Made by a program: the position numbers and the translations under genes | Notes under the pieces: model-generated | The model's input: only the letters and a program-made list of their open reading frames with translations | Database searches by the model: none | Told to the model about the DNA's origin: nothing | Part shown: positions 1 through 6,196 of the stretch, piece by piece | How the letters are laid out: every line of letters starts with the position of its first letter | Numbering within the stretch: position 1 is the first letter of the stretch | DNA from: Methanosarcinales archaeon | Lineage (GTDB): Archaea; Halobacteriota; Syntropharchaeia; Alkanophagales; Methanospirareceae | Reading direction: 5' to 3' | Assembly: GCA_025464645.1 (NCBI GenBank) | Contig: JAODGF010000014.1 | Location: 708 to 12,128, forward strand | Length of the DNA stretch: 11,421 bases

Positions 1-64
1 TTCTCCCTTCCCCTTTTGTCCTACCCGCTGTTAAATACGCAGGCCAGATGACTATTTTTTCCAT
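1..64 (-). CDS. srp19: SRP19, signal recognition particle 19 kDa subunit (5' part only, runs off window)
   Basis: SRP19 binds the 7S RNA of the archaeal signal recognition particle and prepares it for SRP54, so it acts in co-translational targeting of membrane and secreted proteins. Only 21 codons are visible, from an ATG at 64-62. They read MEK then IVIWPAYLTAGRTKGEGR. The IVIWPAY stretch followed by a basic segment ending in EGR is the hallmark N-terminus of archaeal and eukaryotic SRP19. The family is about 90-100 residues, so roughly three quarters of the gene lies outside. The start sits 13 bp after the TraB stop codon on the same strand, so it is probably the next gene of the same operon. 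No strong ribosome binding site precedes the ATG. Identification rests on a short but very characteristic motif. Confidence 0.85.
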   Translation of the reverse strand, partial: MEKIVIWPAYLTAGRTKGEGR

Positions 65-77
65 GAATGATTGGTTC

Positions 78-605
78 TTAAAGAAGAAGCGTTTTCAGCC
101 CCATCCATATATCCTGTATATTTATCCCCAACTCATGCCCCACAACACCAATTCCGATAAACGTGCCAGCAATGCTTCCTATATTTGCCAATGCCGCCAC
201 AAGAATGACTCTAAACAGCTTATTTCTCATTAATTCTCGCAAGGATTCCACCCCCAGCATGCTCTTTGCGTCTTCTACCTTTGGTTTTCGCATCCGGACT
301 TCTGCCAAGCCTGCAAACCAGCCCGCAGCTAAAAAGGGATTCAAAGAAGTAAGCCAAGCAACGGAAAAAGCAGTAAGTGCGGAAAGAGGATGCCCTCTTG
401 CGATGACAACACCCGTCGCGGACAAAACACCATTTATTAAAAACCAATAGAGAAAGGCTTTAAGGAGAATATCAAAGGATATGCCCGAGGAAATGACTGC
501 TAAAAGGATAACCAAGAGAGCTACGCCCAATCCAACTCCCAACAGATTTTTTATACCAAGCCTTCTCTTAGGAAGCGAGCATAGTTCCTCCTTAGGCGGT
601 ATCAA
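78..605 (-). CDS. TraB/GumN-family protein, C-terminal membrane part (downstream of a frame break)
   Basis: This is the C-terminal half of the TraB-family protein whose N-terminal half is the reading frame just upstream. The TTG at 605 is not a natural start. The frame stays open back to about 668 and there encodes IVAVVGAGHVAGIRKLLGHPEL, split here as IVAVVGAGHVAGI and RKLLGHPEL, which is the conserved second histidine motif of TraB proteins. After a short linker, about four hydrophobic segments follow (roughly residues 21-40, 44-66, 75-98 and 132-155 counted from 605), so this part is an integral membrane domain. The stop lies 13 bp before the SRP19 start. The function of archaeal TraB proteins is poorly known. 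The domain resembles the Tiki/GumN metalloprotease-like fold, so a membrane-tethered hydrolase is possible. The family assignment is firm; whether an intact protein is made is not. Confidence 0.8.
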   Translation of the reverse strand: MIPPKEELCSLPKRRLGIKNLLGVGLGVALLVILLAVISSGISFDILLKAFLYWFLINGVLSATGVVIARGHPLSALTAFSVAWLTSLNPFLAAGWFAGLAEVRMRKPKVEDAKSMLGVESLRELMRNKLFRVILVAALANIGSIAGTFIGIGVVGHELGINIQDIWMGLKTLLL

Positions 606-664
606 CTCCGGATGCCCAAGAAGTTTTCTTATCCCCGCGACATGCCCTGCACCAACTACCGCGA

Positions 665-1345
665 CTATTTTCCGCGAAGCCGGCGTAGAGTTTGTTTTTG
701 GAGCTCCAATAAGCTCCCCGCGATATATGCGTCTCTTTCGTCTAACAGTGCTGTTGCAGCACCTGGTGAAAACTCCCTCAATTCCTCCATCAACTGTGTG
801 ACTACATCGTCATCCGTTAGTCTATCCAGCTCTATCTCCCTATTTGTACTCATACCTCCAACCATTAATTTCTTTTCCTCTTTTTCTTTCCCTTCTCCAA
901 CGACTCCCTTGTCCTTTCCCATGCTACCAATCGCAAAGATAATCGATAAAATCATCTTTATCTTTTCTAAAAACGTCATCTTTTTCCAGAACCGCTGCAT
1001 CGTTACTTGAATAGGTCTGTCAACCAACGCAACCTCGCAACCCTTTTCCTCTGCCTTCTTTATCGCAGCCATCATATCCGCGCCTGGCTCAATTCCCAAC
1101 TCCGCACCCATTTTTCGTTGCACGTAAGCAAGCAGCCAGTGTGTGAGTATTAAAAATGGACTACCACCACTCATCGCCTCCTTTATTGAAAAATCCTCCA
1201 CATTTCCTTTTAATGCATTATACCTGCCTTCACATAACTCAACAGCAACCACATCCGGTTCTTCCCTGTCTATTACCGCCTCTACCTCTTTTACGCTTTT
1301 CTCTAATATGTGCCCCGTCCCTACCAGGATGATATTATCTTGCAT
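665..1345 (-). CDS. TraB/GumN-family protein, N-terminal catalytic-like part (ends at a frame break)
   Basis: The N-terminal 226 residues of an archaeal TraB-family protein. Visible conserved features in order are LVGTGH (G9-H12), the DVVAVELCEGRY segment with Glu36, VALVDRP near residue 109, and LDERDAYIA (202-208). These are the putative active-site blocks shared with Tiki/GumN/TraB proteins. A hydrophobic patch lies near residues 130-141. The frame ends in a TAG at 667-665, exactly where the second GxGH block should begin. That block is present in the next frame, so the full gene is 78-1345 with one base missing, about 422 residues, close to the usual size. The ATG overlaps the end of the endonuclease V gene by 11 bp, suggesting coupled translation. 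Biochemical function is unknown; a membrane-bound metal-dependent hydrolase is an inference from fold. Confidence 0.82.
   Translation of the reverse strand: MQDNIILVGTGHILEKSVKEVEAVIDREEPDVVAVELCEGRYNALKGNVEDFSIKEAMSGGSPFLILTHWLLAYVQRKMGAELGIEPGADMMAAIKKAEEKGCEVALVDRPIQVTMQRFWKKMTFLEKIKMILSIIFAIGSMGKDKGVVGEGKEKEEKKLMVGGMSTNREIELDRLTDDDVVTQLMEELREFSPGAATALLDERDAYIAGSLLELQKQTLRRLRGK
668..671 (-). other. Frameshift site in the TraB gene (A4 tract before TAG)
   Basis: On the minus strand the TraB reading runs CGC GGA AAA TAG. One further A would give GGA AAA ATA GTC GCG GTA and continue seamlessly into IVAVVGAGH. The same product would arise from a -1 slip of the AAA-decoding tRNA, because the base before that codon is also A. 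An error in a short homopolymer, a real mutation or recoding all fit what is seen. Confidence 0.75.
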
Positions 1346-2045
1346 CTTTCATCTCTGAAAAAACACTATTTATATTAAACTTCTTTATCTTATTTGCACA
1401 CAAATGAGCAATTCGTGTAGGTTCAGGTAGTTTGTGCTTGCGAATGCAATTTCTTATCAGCCGGAGCGAAGTTTTTAGCGATACTTTATGCCCTGGCGCT
1501 ACGATAAGAGGTTTACAGCCCTTTTTGCTCTTGAGATAATAGCCGATTTCTCTATCTTTGTATTTTATCACATGCGCTTCGCCTTCGTTCATTGGCACTT
1601 CACCGTTCCCACACAGGAGGTTCTTTGCCACGCCTATGGTCGGAATGTCCAAAGAAACGCCTACATGCGTGGCTAAACCTGCAAATCTCGGATGGTTTAT
1701 CCCACAACCATCTATCACTAACAGGTCAGGCTGGTTTTTTAGGTCGTGAAAAGCGTTTATTATAGCTGGTCCCTCCCTAAAAGAGAGAAGCCCGGGGATG
1801 TAAGGGAAATCCACAGGCATCACCGAGTAAGAATAATCAATAAACTTCATGGAAGGGTATTCGAGTACTACAACAGCAGATATTATTTTCTCCTGCCCGA
1901 CCATAATGTTGTTTTTTGATTCGTGAAAGAAAGCCTGGTCTGCTCCTGCTATTAGTTTCAATTCTGTCAGACTTAGTTTGTCTTCTATTATCGCTCTGGA
2001 TGCGATTTCTTTTTGTATCGAATATAGTTCTTCAGTGTGATTCAT
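1335..2045 (-). CDS. nfi: Endonuclease V (deoxyinosine 3' endonuclease)
   Basis: Endonuclease V nicks DNA one phosphodiester 3' of a deaminated base, mainly hypoxanthine, and so starts repair of deamination damage. Some homologues act on inosine in RNA. At 236 residues it is of normal length. All family blocks are present: GADQAF with metal ligand Asp36, PYIPGLLSFREGP with Tyr82, Pro84 and Glu91, the VIDGCGINHPRFAGLATHVG region with Asp112 and His118, TIGVAKNLL with Lys141, and APGHKVSL with His186. These match the catalytic Asp/Glu/Asp/His set of the well-studied bacterial enzyme, so it should be active. The ATG overlaps the upstream Mut7-C gene by 14 bp and its 3' end overlaps TraB by 11 bp, placing it in the middle of a co-transcribed group. 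No strong ribosome binding site is evident, which fits translational coupling. Confidence 0.95.
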   Translation of the reverse strand: MNHTEELYSIQKEIASRAIIEDKLSLTELKLIAGADQAFFHESKNNIMVGQEKIISAVVVLEYPSMKFIDYSYSVMPVDFPYIPGLLSFREGPAIINAFHDLKNQPDLLVIDGCGINHPRFAGLATHVGVSLDIPTIGVAKNLLCGNGEVPMNEGEAHVIKYKDREIGYYLKSKKGCKPLIVAPGHKVSLKTSLRLIRNCIRKHKLPEPTRIAHLCANKIKKFNINSVFSEMKDAR

Positions 2046-2574
2046 AAAATTCTTTCAACTGACCTAACTTCTCACGCATATTCCTCCAGTGACTTCCTTC
2101 CCAGTATATCCTGCCGCAGTGCTCACAAACCCAGAAATGCCACTTCCCTATCATGTGCGCCGGCACATAACTTTTTCCCTTCAGTATGCCCTCTTCCCCC
2201 TCTTCTACTTTCCTTATCTTTCCATTGCACTCGCTGCACCTCGCTGGAACGGGTTCGAGGTTCAGGTTAATGTGATGACGAAGCAGCTCCTTTAATTGTT
2301 CCATCACCTCATCGGTTTTTATTTGAACACATTGGACACCTTTTTTCCTTGCAGCCTGTGCGAGATTTTTGTCTCGTGTGAGCAATATTCGTGCTTCGTG
2401 CTCAGCAAAAGAGATAATTGCTCTATCCTCGTCCTCATCTGCTTCAAAAGCGGTTGTTTTTATGTCCGCAGCGTAAACGGTATCGTGCCCAAGAATACGG
2501 AGCCAAGTGCTTAACTTTCCTAACATTCTGTCGGTTACGAATCGCGCGTCCCCTCCTTTTTCTCTATTTACCAT
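2032..2574 (-). CDS. Mut7-C RNAse domain protein (PIN-like fold plus zinc ribbon)
   Basis: A 180-residue member of the Mut7-C family, named after the C-terminal domain of the nematode exonuclease Mut-7. The family is predicted to combine a PIN-like nuclease fold with a zinc ribbon and to act on RNA. Visible landmarks are FVTDRMLGKLSTWLRILG (12-29) with Asp15, the acidic DEDEDR segment (47-51), ILLTRDKNLA (63-72) with Thr66-Arg67-Asp68, then a four-cysteine zinc ribbon: C113-C116 in ARCSECNGKI and C150-C153 in WVCEHCGRIYWEGSHW. The GRIYWEGSHW tail is diagnostic for the family. It lies 33 bp after the S-adenosylmethionine synthetase stop, with an inverted repeat in the gap, and overlaps endonuclease V. 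The pairing suggests a nucleic-acid quality-control role, but the substrate is unknown. Confidence 0.92.
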   Translation of the reverse strand: MVNREKGGDARFVTDRMLGKLSTWLRILGHDTVYAADIKTTAFEADEDEDRAIISFAEHEARILLTRDKNLAQAARKKGVQCVQIKTDEVMEQLKELLRHHINLNLEPVPARCSECNGKIRKVEEGEEGILKGKSYVPAHMIGKWHFWVCEHCGRIYWEGSHWRNMREKLGQLKEFYESH

Positions 2575-2579
2575 TTTAA

Positions 2580-2612
2580 TTTAATCCCACAAGTCGTATT
2601 ACGGGGATTAAA
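2580..2612 (-). repeat. Inverted repeat between the SAM synthetase stop and the Mut7-C start
   Basis: Nine bases at 2580-2588 (TTTAATCCC) and 2604-2612 (GGGATTAAA) are perfect inverted complements around a 15-base loop. On the minus-strand mRNA the first arm contains the stop codon of the upstream gene. The second arm includes GGGA, the only purine-rich candidate ribosome binding site ahead of the Mut7-C ATG at 2574. A hairpin here could hide that site or attenuate transcription. It lacks the long T tract of a typical archaeal terminator. Function is not established. Confidence 0.4.
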
Positions 2613-3810
2613 ACGTTCTCAACTCACCTCTAATCGCCATCTCCGTTATCTCAGCAATATTCGAAAGCCAATCATCCATTATCCGCCCCACCTTCTTTTC
2701 CGCTATTCCCGGATTTATATCACTCCGTGTGAGAATCTGAGCAGTCGCTACCTTGGGGTCATCTATCCTTCTGCCTATCTCAGACAGAATTTTTATATAT
2801 ACTTCTTGAATTCCATCCACGCTATCCACGACTTCATTGGCTATTTTATTGGCAAGCAAGTTGTATATTTTCCCGGTGTGGTTCACGGGATTTTTTCCCG
2901 GAGTTCCTTCCATGCTAATAGGTCTGCTTGGCGTGATAAGCCCGTTGCACCTGTTACCACGACCTGACCCCCCATCATCTCCCATCTCCGCGGAGGTCCC
3001 GGTAACCGTGATATAAACCGAGTCGGGCGTGTCAGCGGCATTTATCAAGGTAAGTACTTCCCTGTTTGTATGTTCTTCGGCTACACCGCTCACAAATTCT
3101 TTCAATCGCTGCTTTGCGTCCTCGTAATGCTCGTAGTCTGCCACGTATTTCGAAACAAAGGCATCACCAACCGTTAAAGTTATCCTGTCTTTTTCCCTGA
3201 GTGCCATCACCTTCATATCCTCACCCACTGCTTTCTCCTTATTCCGGTATTCCGCCATCACGCGATTTTCCGCATTTAGCGCTATGGATTCACACTCCGA
3301 AAGCGGAGCATGTGCAACGCCAAAGGAGGTATCATTCGCCAGTGGTATCTCCTTATTCTTCTCGCGAAAAACCGTTAAAAGGTCATAGGAACCCTTTCCC
3401 ACTTTACTATCCACCATCACATGGTTATCCACATCTAAATTCCTTATGTTCTCCCGTAAATAGTCCTTCGCCGCTTTCACTGCCACCGTATCAACGGCGA
3501 TTTCTTCGCCTTCAAATTCTCGCGTTGCTCGTCCACCTAACAAGATGTAAATTGGCGAAATAACCTCGCCACCACCATATCTGGGGTTTGACCTGCCGGC
3601 AACGAGCTGCACTTTATCTGTATTATGATGCAATACCATCCCGCACTTTCTTTTGTATTCTTTGCACAATGCTATGCTAACAGCTTCCGCTATACCATCG
3701 CATAAGCTGTCTGGATGCCCCAGACCTTTTCTTTCCACCATTTCTATCTCCTGTTCCTCGATAGGTTCTCTGTTTACGAACTCAACCTTTATATTTCTCT
3801 TTGGTTTCAT
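2608..3810 (-). CDS. mat: S-adenosylmethionine synthetase, archaeal type
   Basis: Makes S-adenosylmethionine from methionine and ATP, releasing phosphate and diphosphate. SAM feeds the methyltransferases and the two radical SAM enzymes in this window. The 400-residue length is the standard for the archaeal class, which is diverged from bacterial MetK. Signature segments include ERKGLGHPDSLCDGIAEA (26-43), HHNTDKVQLVAGRSNPRYGG (61-80), and the glycine-rich GTSAEMGDDGGSGRGNR block (271-287) followed by SRPISMEGTPGKNPVNHTGK (295-314). The ATG is preceded by a good ribosome binding site (GAGAGG, about 5 bases upstream). An 83-bp gap separates it from zpr1 upstream, enough for its own promoter, but no convincing TATA box stands out. 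It could equally be read through from sepF-zpr1. Identification is certain. Confidence 0.97.
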   Translation of the reverse strand: MKPKRNIKVEFVNREPIEEQEIEMVERKGLGHPDSLCDGIAEAVSIALCKEYKRKCGMVLHHNTDKVQLVAGRSNPRYGGGEVISPIYILLGGRATREFEGEEIAVDTVAVKAAKDYLRENIRNLDVDNHVMVDSKVGKGSYDLLTVFREKNKEIPLANDTSFGVAHAPLSECESIALNAENRVMAEYRNKEKAVGEDMKVMALREKDRITLTVGDAFVSKYVADYEHYEDAKQRLKEFVSGVAEEHTNREVLTLINAADTPDSVYITVTGTSAEMGDDGGSGRGNRCNGLITPSRPISMEGTPGKNPVNHTGKIYNLLANKIANEVVDSVDGIQEVYIKILSEIGRRIDDPKVATAQILTRSDINPGIAEKKVGRIMDDWLSNIAEITEMAIRGELRTF

Positions 3811-3893
3811 TTTTTCCTCTCTCTTAAGTCACTATCATTTTTCCTCATTAACTTTTTCCATTAATTTTTGCAGTTTAATGCAACTTTCCTTTT

Positions 3894-4388
3894 TTATCCG
3901 TCCTTTATTTTAGCTTTGTCAGAAATTATCGCACTGTTACCAGTGGGGTCTTCTATTATTAGTTTCATGGAAGCATCACCCGACTTGATTTGTTCTATTA
4001 GCTTCAAAATATGCTCTGCACGTTCTTTCTTTTTACCCTTAACATCCCTGCTCAGCATCTCCACCACTTCTTCCACGCGTTTCAACACGCCTTCCACCGT
4101 AGAAATAAAGGATTCTCCTCTTCTCGGTTCTACGCTTACGCCCAACTCCGGTATCTCGATGCTCCCGAACGAAGACCTTACAACGGTCACATTCAAATCC
4201 TGCGGCGAAGAAATCTCCATCTCGTATCTTCTCCTCTTCTTATCTGATAGTATCATTACGTCGGTATAGCGATACCCACAGGAGGGACAAACGGCAATAA
4301 ACATCAATGCATCGCCAAAATGCGGTATTTCATAAGGTAAAAAGTGCAATTCGCTTTCCGCTCCGCAAATCGGGCATTTCTCTTTCAC
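3894..4388 (-). CDS. ZPR1-type zinc finger protein
   Basis: A 164-residue archaeal relative of eukaryotic ZPR1, which has two such zinc-finger modules and binds translation factor eEF1A; archaeal members have one. The zinc finger ligands are C5 and C8 (CPICGAESELHF) and C34 and C37 (CPSCGYRYTDV). A beta-rich ZPR1 core follows, with VVRSSFGSIEIPELGVSVEP (68-87), and the family ending IIEDPTGNSAI (144-154). Translation appears to start at a GTG (4388-4386). An overlapping ATG at 4390 is out of frame and stops at once, so the GTG is preferred, and no other start lies before the first zinc ligand. An AAGGA stretch precedes it but is unusually close. It follows sepF by 48 bp on the same strand. 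The cellular role in archaea is unknown. Confidence 0.92.
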   Translation of the reverse strand: MKEKCPICGAESELHFLPYEIPHFGDALMFIAVCPSCGYRYTDVMILSDKKRRRYEMEISSPQDLNVTVVRSSFGSIEIPELGVSVEPRRGESFISTVEGVLKRVEEVVEMLSRDVKGKKKERAEHILKLIEQIKSGDASMKLIIEDPTGNSAIISDKAKIKDG

Positions 4389-4436
4389 ATCCTTTCTTCA
4401 ACTCCGTATTGGCGCTCAGTTGCCATCGCCAATTAC

Positions 4437-4820
4437 TTACTTCCCAATCAATCTCTTCCTTTCTATCTTAATCCCCGTTGGCGCCACTATCACCTGGTCA
4501 TCCCCAATACCGGCGATGTCACCACCTACATCAAATGCTGCCATCTTAAGGTCTTTTATCGCTTTCTCTACCAGAACTTTGTCCTGTCTTGCCAGTGAGA
4601 TATCCAGAATCAGTATGTTGCCCGCATATATCTCTTTTTTCAATTCGGGAACATCGAATAAACCGGTCAATTCCGCAGTCTTTATGTACATCTTTACACC
4701 CTCTTCTTTCTTTAGCTCCTCTTCGTACTCCTCTATATCCAGGTCCAGATAATCCCCCCCATTCCCCATTATTCCATCCTTCTTTACAAACAGCTTCATA
4801 AAAGCTTCTTTTATCCCCAT
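4437..4820 (-). CDS. sepF: SepF, archaeal cell division protein (DUF552)
   Basis: SepF is the membrane anchor for FtsZ in archaea that divide with an FtsZ ring. This 127-residue protein has the expected layout. A short N-terminal amphipathic segment, MGIKEAFMKLFVKKD, is a likely membrane-targeting helix. An acidic linker rich in Glu and Asp follows (about 22-40), then a compact alpha/beta SepF domain (43-125). The core motif GDIAGIGDDQVIVAPTGIKI (100-119) is the most conserved stretch of archaeal SepF. GAGG about 8 bases upstream of the ATG is a plausible ribosome binding site. It is the first gene of the minus-strand cluster and faces a divergent radical SAM gene across 95 bp. Its neighbour downstream is zpr1. 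Assignment is strong; FtsZ itself is not in the window. Confidence 0.93.
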   Translation of the reverse strand: MGIKEAFMKLFVKKDGIMGNGGDYLDLDIEEYEEELKKEEGVKMYIKTAELTGLFDVPELKKEIYAGNILILDISLARQDKVLVEKAIKDLKMAAFDVGGDIAGIGDDQVIVAPTGIKIERKRLIGK

Positions 4821-4915
4821 TTTTATTCCTCTTTCTCACTCCCCTTTTTAATAATTGTTATCTTAACACTTAAAAAATAGAGAGTTAATTAATTAAAAAG
4901 CATTGCATAGATGGC
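4821..4915. promoter_or_regulatory. Divergent promoter region between sepF and the multi-cluster radical SAM gene
   Basis: The 95-bp spacer is very AT-rich. A TATA-like element TTAAAAAATAG at 4870-4880 lies about 40 bp before the radical SAM ATG, giving an expected start near 4900. Read on the other strand, the same element is 50-60 bp before sepF. Two symmetric elements lie nearby: TGTTATCTTAACA (4856-4868, 5-bp arms around TCT) and the palindrome TTAATTAATTAA (4885-4896). These could be operators, or simply products of AT-rich sequence. Confidence 0.4.
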
Positions 4916-6172
4916 ATGAAGTTCAAAGTTGCGAGAAAAACTGATAGGTGCAAAGGATGCGGATTCTGTACGTTGATATGTCCTTCTCGCAATAATTGCA
5001 TTGGTTGCGGTGCGTGTGTGGATGCATGTCCATACGAAGCAAAAGTCTTAGAAGAAATCTCGGAGCGCAGAAAAGAGATAGAAATAAAAGTAAACCACGA
5101 AAGATACACGGTGCCGGAAGGCGTAACTGTGTTGAGGGCACTTGAGCTAATAGGTTTTTCAATACTACCGTTCAAAGATAGCAAGGGGCGGGAGGTGGGG
5201 GAACTAAGCGAAACAGAAATTCTTGCACCTTGCCGAACCGGGGGATGCTGGTCGTGCGCTGTTATTGTAAATGGGGATTTGAAGCCGAGCTGCGTAACAC
5301 CGGTGGAAGTGGGCATGGAGATAATAACGTGCAGAGAGGAAATAGAGCAGAAAGAGCATAAAAGAGTGATTTCCGGGTTTCAGGGACATGCAGTAGGAGG
5401 TGTGGGTACGCCCTATTGGATAAAGCCAAGAACTCTGGGATTGGGATTTAGACCCATAGAAGTCGCATGTTTTTCGCATGGCTGTATATTAAGATGCCCA
5501 ACATGCCAGAACTGGGAAATTACTTATTCAGCAGTCGAAGAAGAACCACTGTCGCCAGCAGAAGCAGCGAGGATAATGAGCTACGAAAGGAGAAGATTCG
5601 ACGTGGATAGAATGGCGATATCTGGTGGAGAATCCACACTGAACAGAAGATGGCTTTTGGAATACCTGAAGGAATTGAAGAGATTGAACAGGGATGAGAA
5701 AGCGAGATTGCATGTGGATACAAACGCAGTTGTGCTGACCGAGGATTACATAGACGCGCTATATCTTGCGGGCGCTACGGATATAGGAGCAGATGTAAAG
5801 GGTTTCGAACCCGATACTTTTATCGAAATCACCGGGATAAAAGACCGGGAATTAGCAAATAAACTCATGGATAACGAATGGAATGCTATAAAATACATCG
5901 TGGAGAATTATTCTGATAAGATGTTTGTTGGCATAGGCATACCCTACAATGAGGCGTTTATATCGCTTGATGAGATATATAAAATAGGGGAAAGGATAGC
6001 AGGATGGTCTCCTGATGTTCAAGTATGCGCTCTGGATTACAGACCGGCGTTCAGGAGAATGGACATAAGAAAACCTTCTTATGAAGATATGCAGAAAGTA
6101 AAGGAGGTTTTAGAGGACAGCGGTCTCAGGTGTGTGATTTGTCAAACAGAGTTCGGGAGGTTAGGACCTTAG
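4916..6172 (+). CDS. Radical SAM enzyme with N-terminal 2x[4Fe-4S] ferredoxin and [2Fe-2S] domains
   Basis: A 418-residue enzyme with, by motif, four iron-sulfur clusters. Residues 12-38 hold two bacterial-ferredoxin motifs (C12-C15-C18-C22 and C28-C31-C34-C38). Residues 57-135 look like a plant-type or SdhB-like [2Fe-2S] domain with C106, C111, C114 and C126 (PCRTGGCWSC then PSC). The radical SAM core starts at C190-C194-C197 (GCILRCPTCQNWEI), with the SAM-binding SGGES at 236-240 and VDTN at 267-270. CQNWEI resembles the AmmeMemoRadiSam and PFL-activase branch (COG1180-like). An extra CVIC pair (406, 409) sits near the C-terminus. The chained clusters suggest an electron wire supplying the radical SAM cluster. 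Substrate is unknown, and no glycyl radical enzyme or AmmeMemo partner is nearby. It is monocistronic, with convergent genes downstream. Family is sure, function is not. Confidence 0.9.
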   Translation: MKFKVARKTDRCKGCGFCTLICPSRNNCIGCGACVDACPYEAKVLEEISERRKEIEIKVNHERYTVPEGVTVLRALELIGFSILPFKDSKGREVGELSETEILAPCRTGGCWSCAVIVNGDLKPSCVTPVEVGMEIITCREEIEQKEHKRVISGFQGHAVGGVGTPYWIKPRTLGLGFRPIEVACFSHGCILRCPTCQNWEITYSAVEEEPLSPAEAARIMSYERRRFDVDRMAISGGESTLNRRWLLEYLKELKRLNRDEKARLHVDTNAVVLTEDYIDALYLAGATDIGADVKGFEPDTFIEITGIKDRELANKLMDNEWNAIKYIVENYSDKMFVGIGIPYNEAFISLDEIYKIGERIAGWSPDVQVCALDYRPAFRRMDIRKPSYEDMQKVKEVLEDSGLRCVICQTEFGRLGP

Positions 6173-6196
6173 CGTTGATCGGAGGTTTATTTTAGC

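Noticed and set aside
612..1010. Plus-strand open frame of 132 codons within the TraB region
   Set aside because: It is Ser/Phe/Pro-rich and antisense to conserved TraB blocks, with no start signal.
3840..3893. Possible terminator or small hairpin between zpr1 and the SAM synthetase gene (TTGCA and TGCAA arms)
   Set aside because: Arms of only five bases and A-rich rather than T-rich sequence on the transcript strand; not above chance in an AT-rich spacer.
4911..4919. Two-codon mini-ORF ATG GCA TGA just before the radical SAM ATG
   Set aside because: It could be a tiny upstream ORF, but without a ribosome binding site it is expected by chance; the in-frame ATG at 4916 is a fine start.
4885..5316. 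Open frame of 143 codons antisense to the start of the multi-cluster radical SAM gene
   Set aside because: It is the mirror of a gene with complete cysteine motifs, shows low-complexity Ser/Pro/Leu composition and no recognisable domain.
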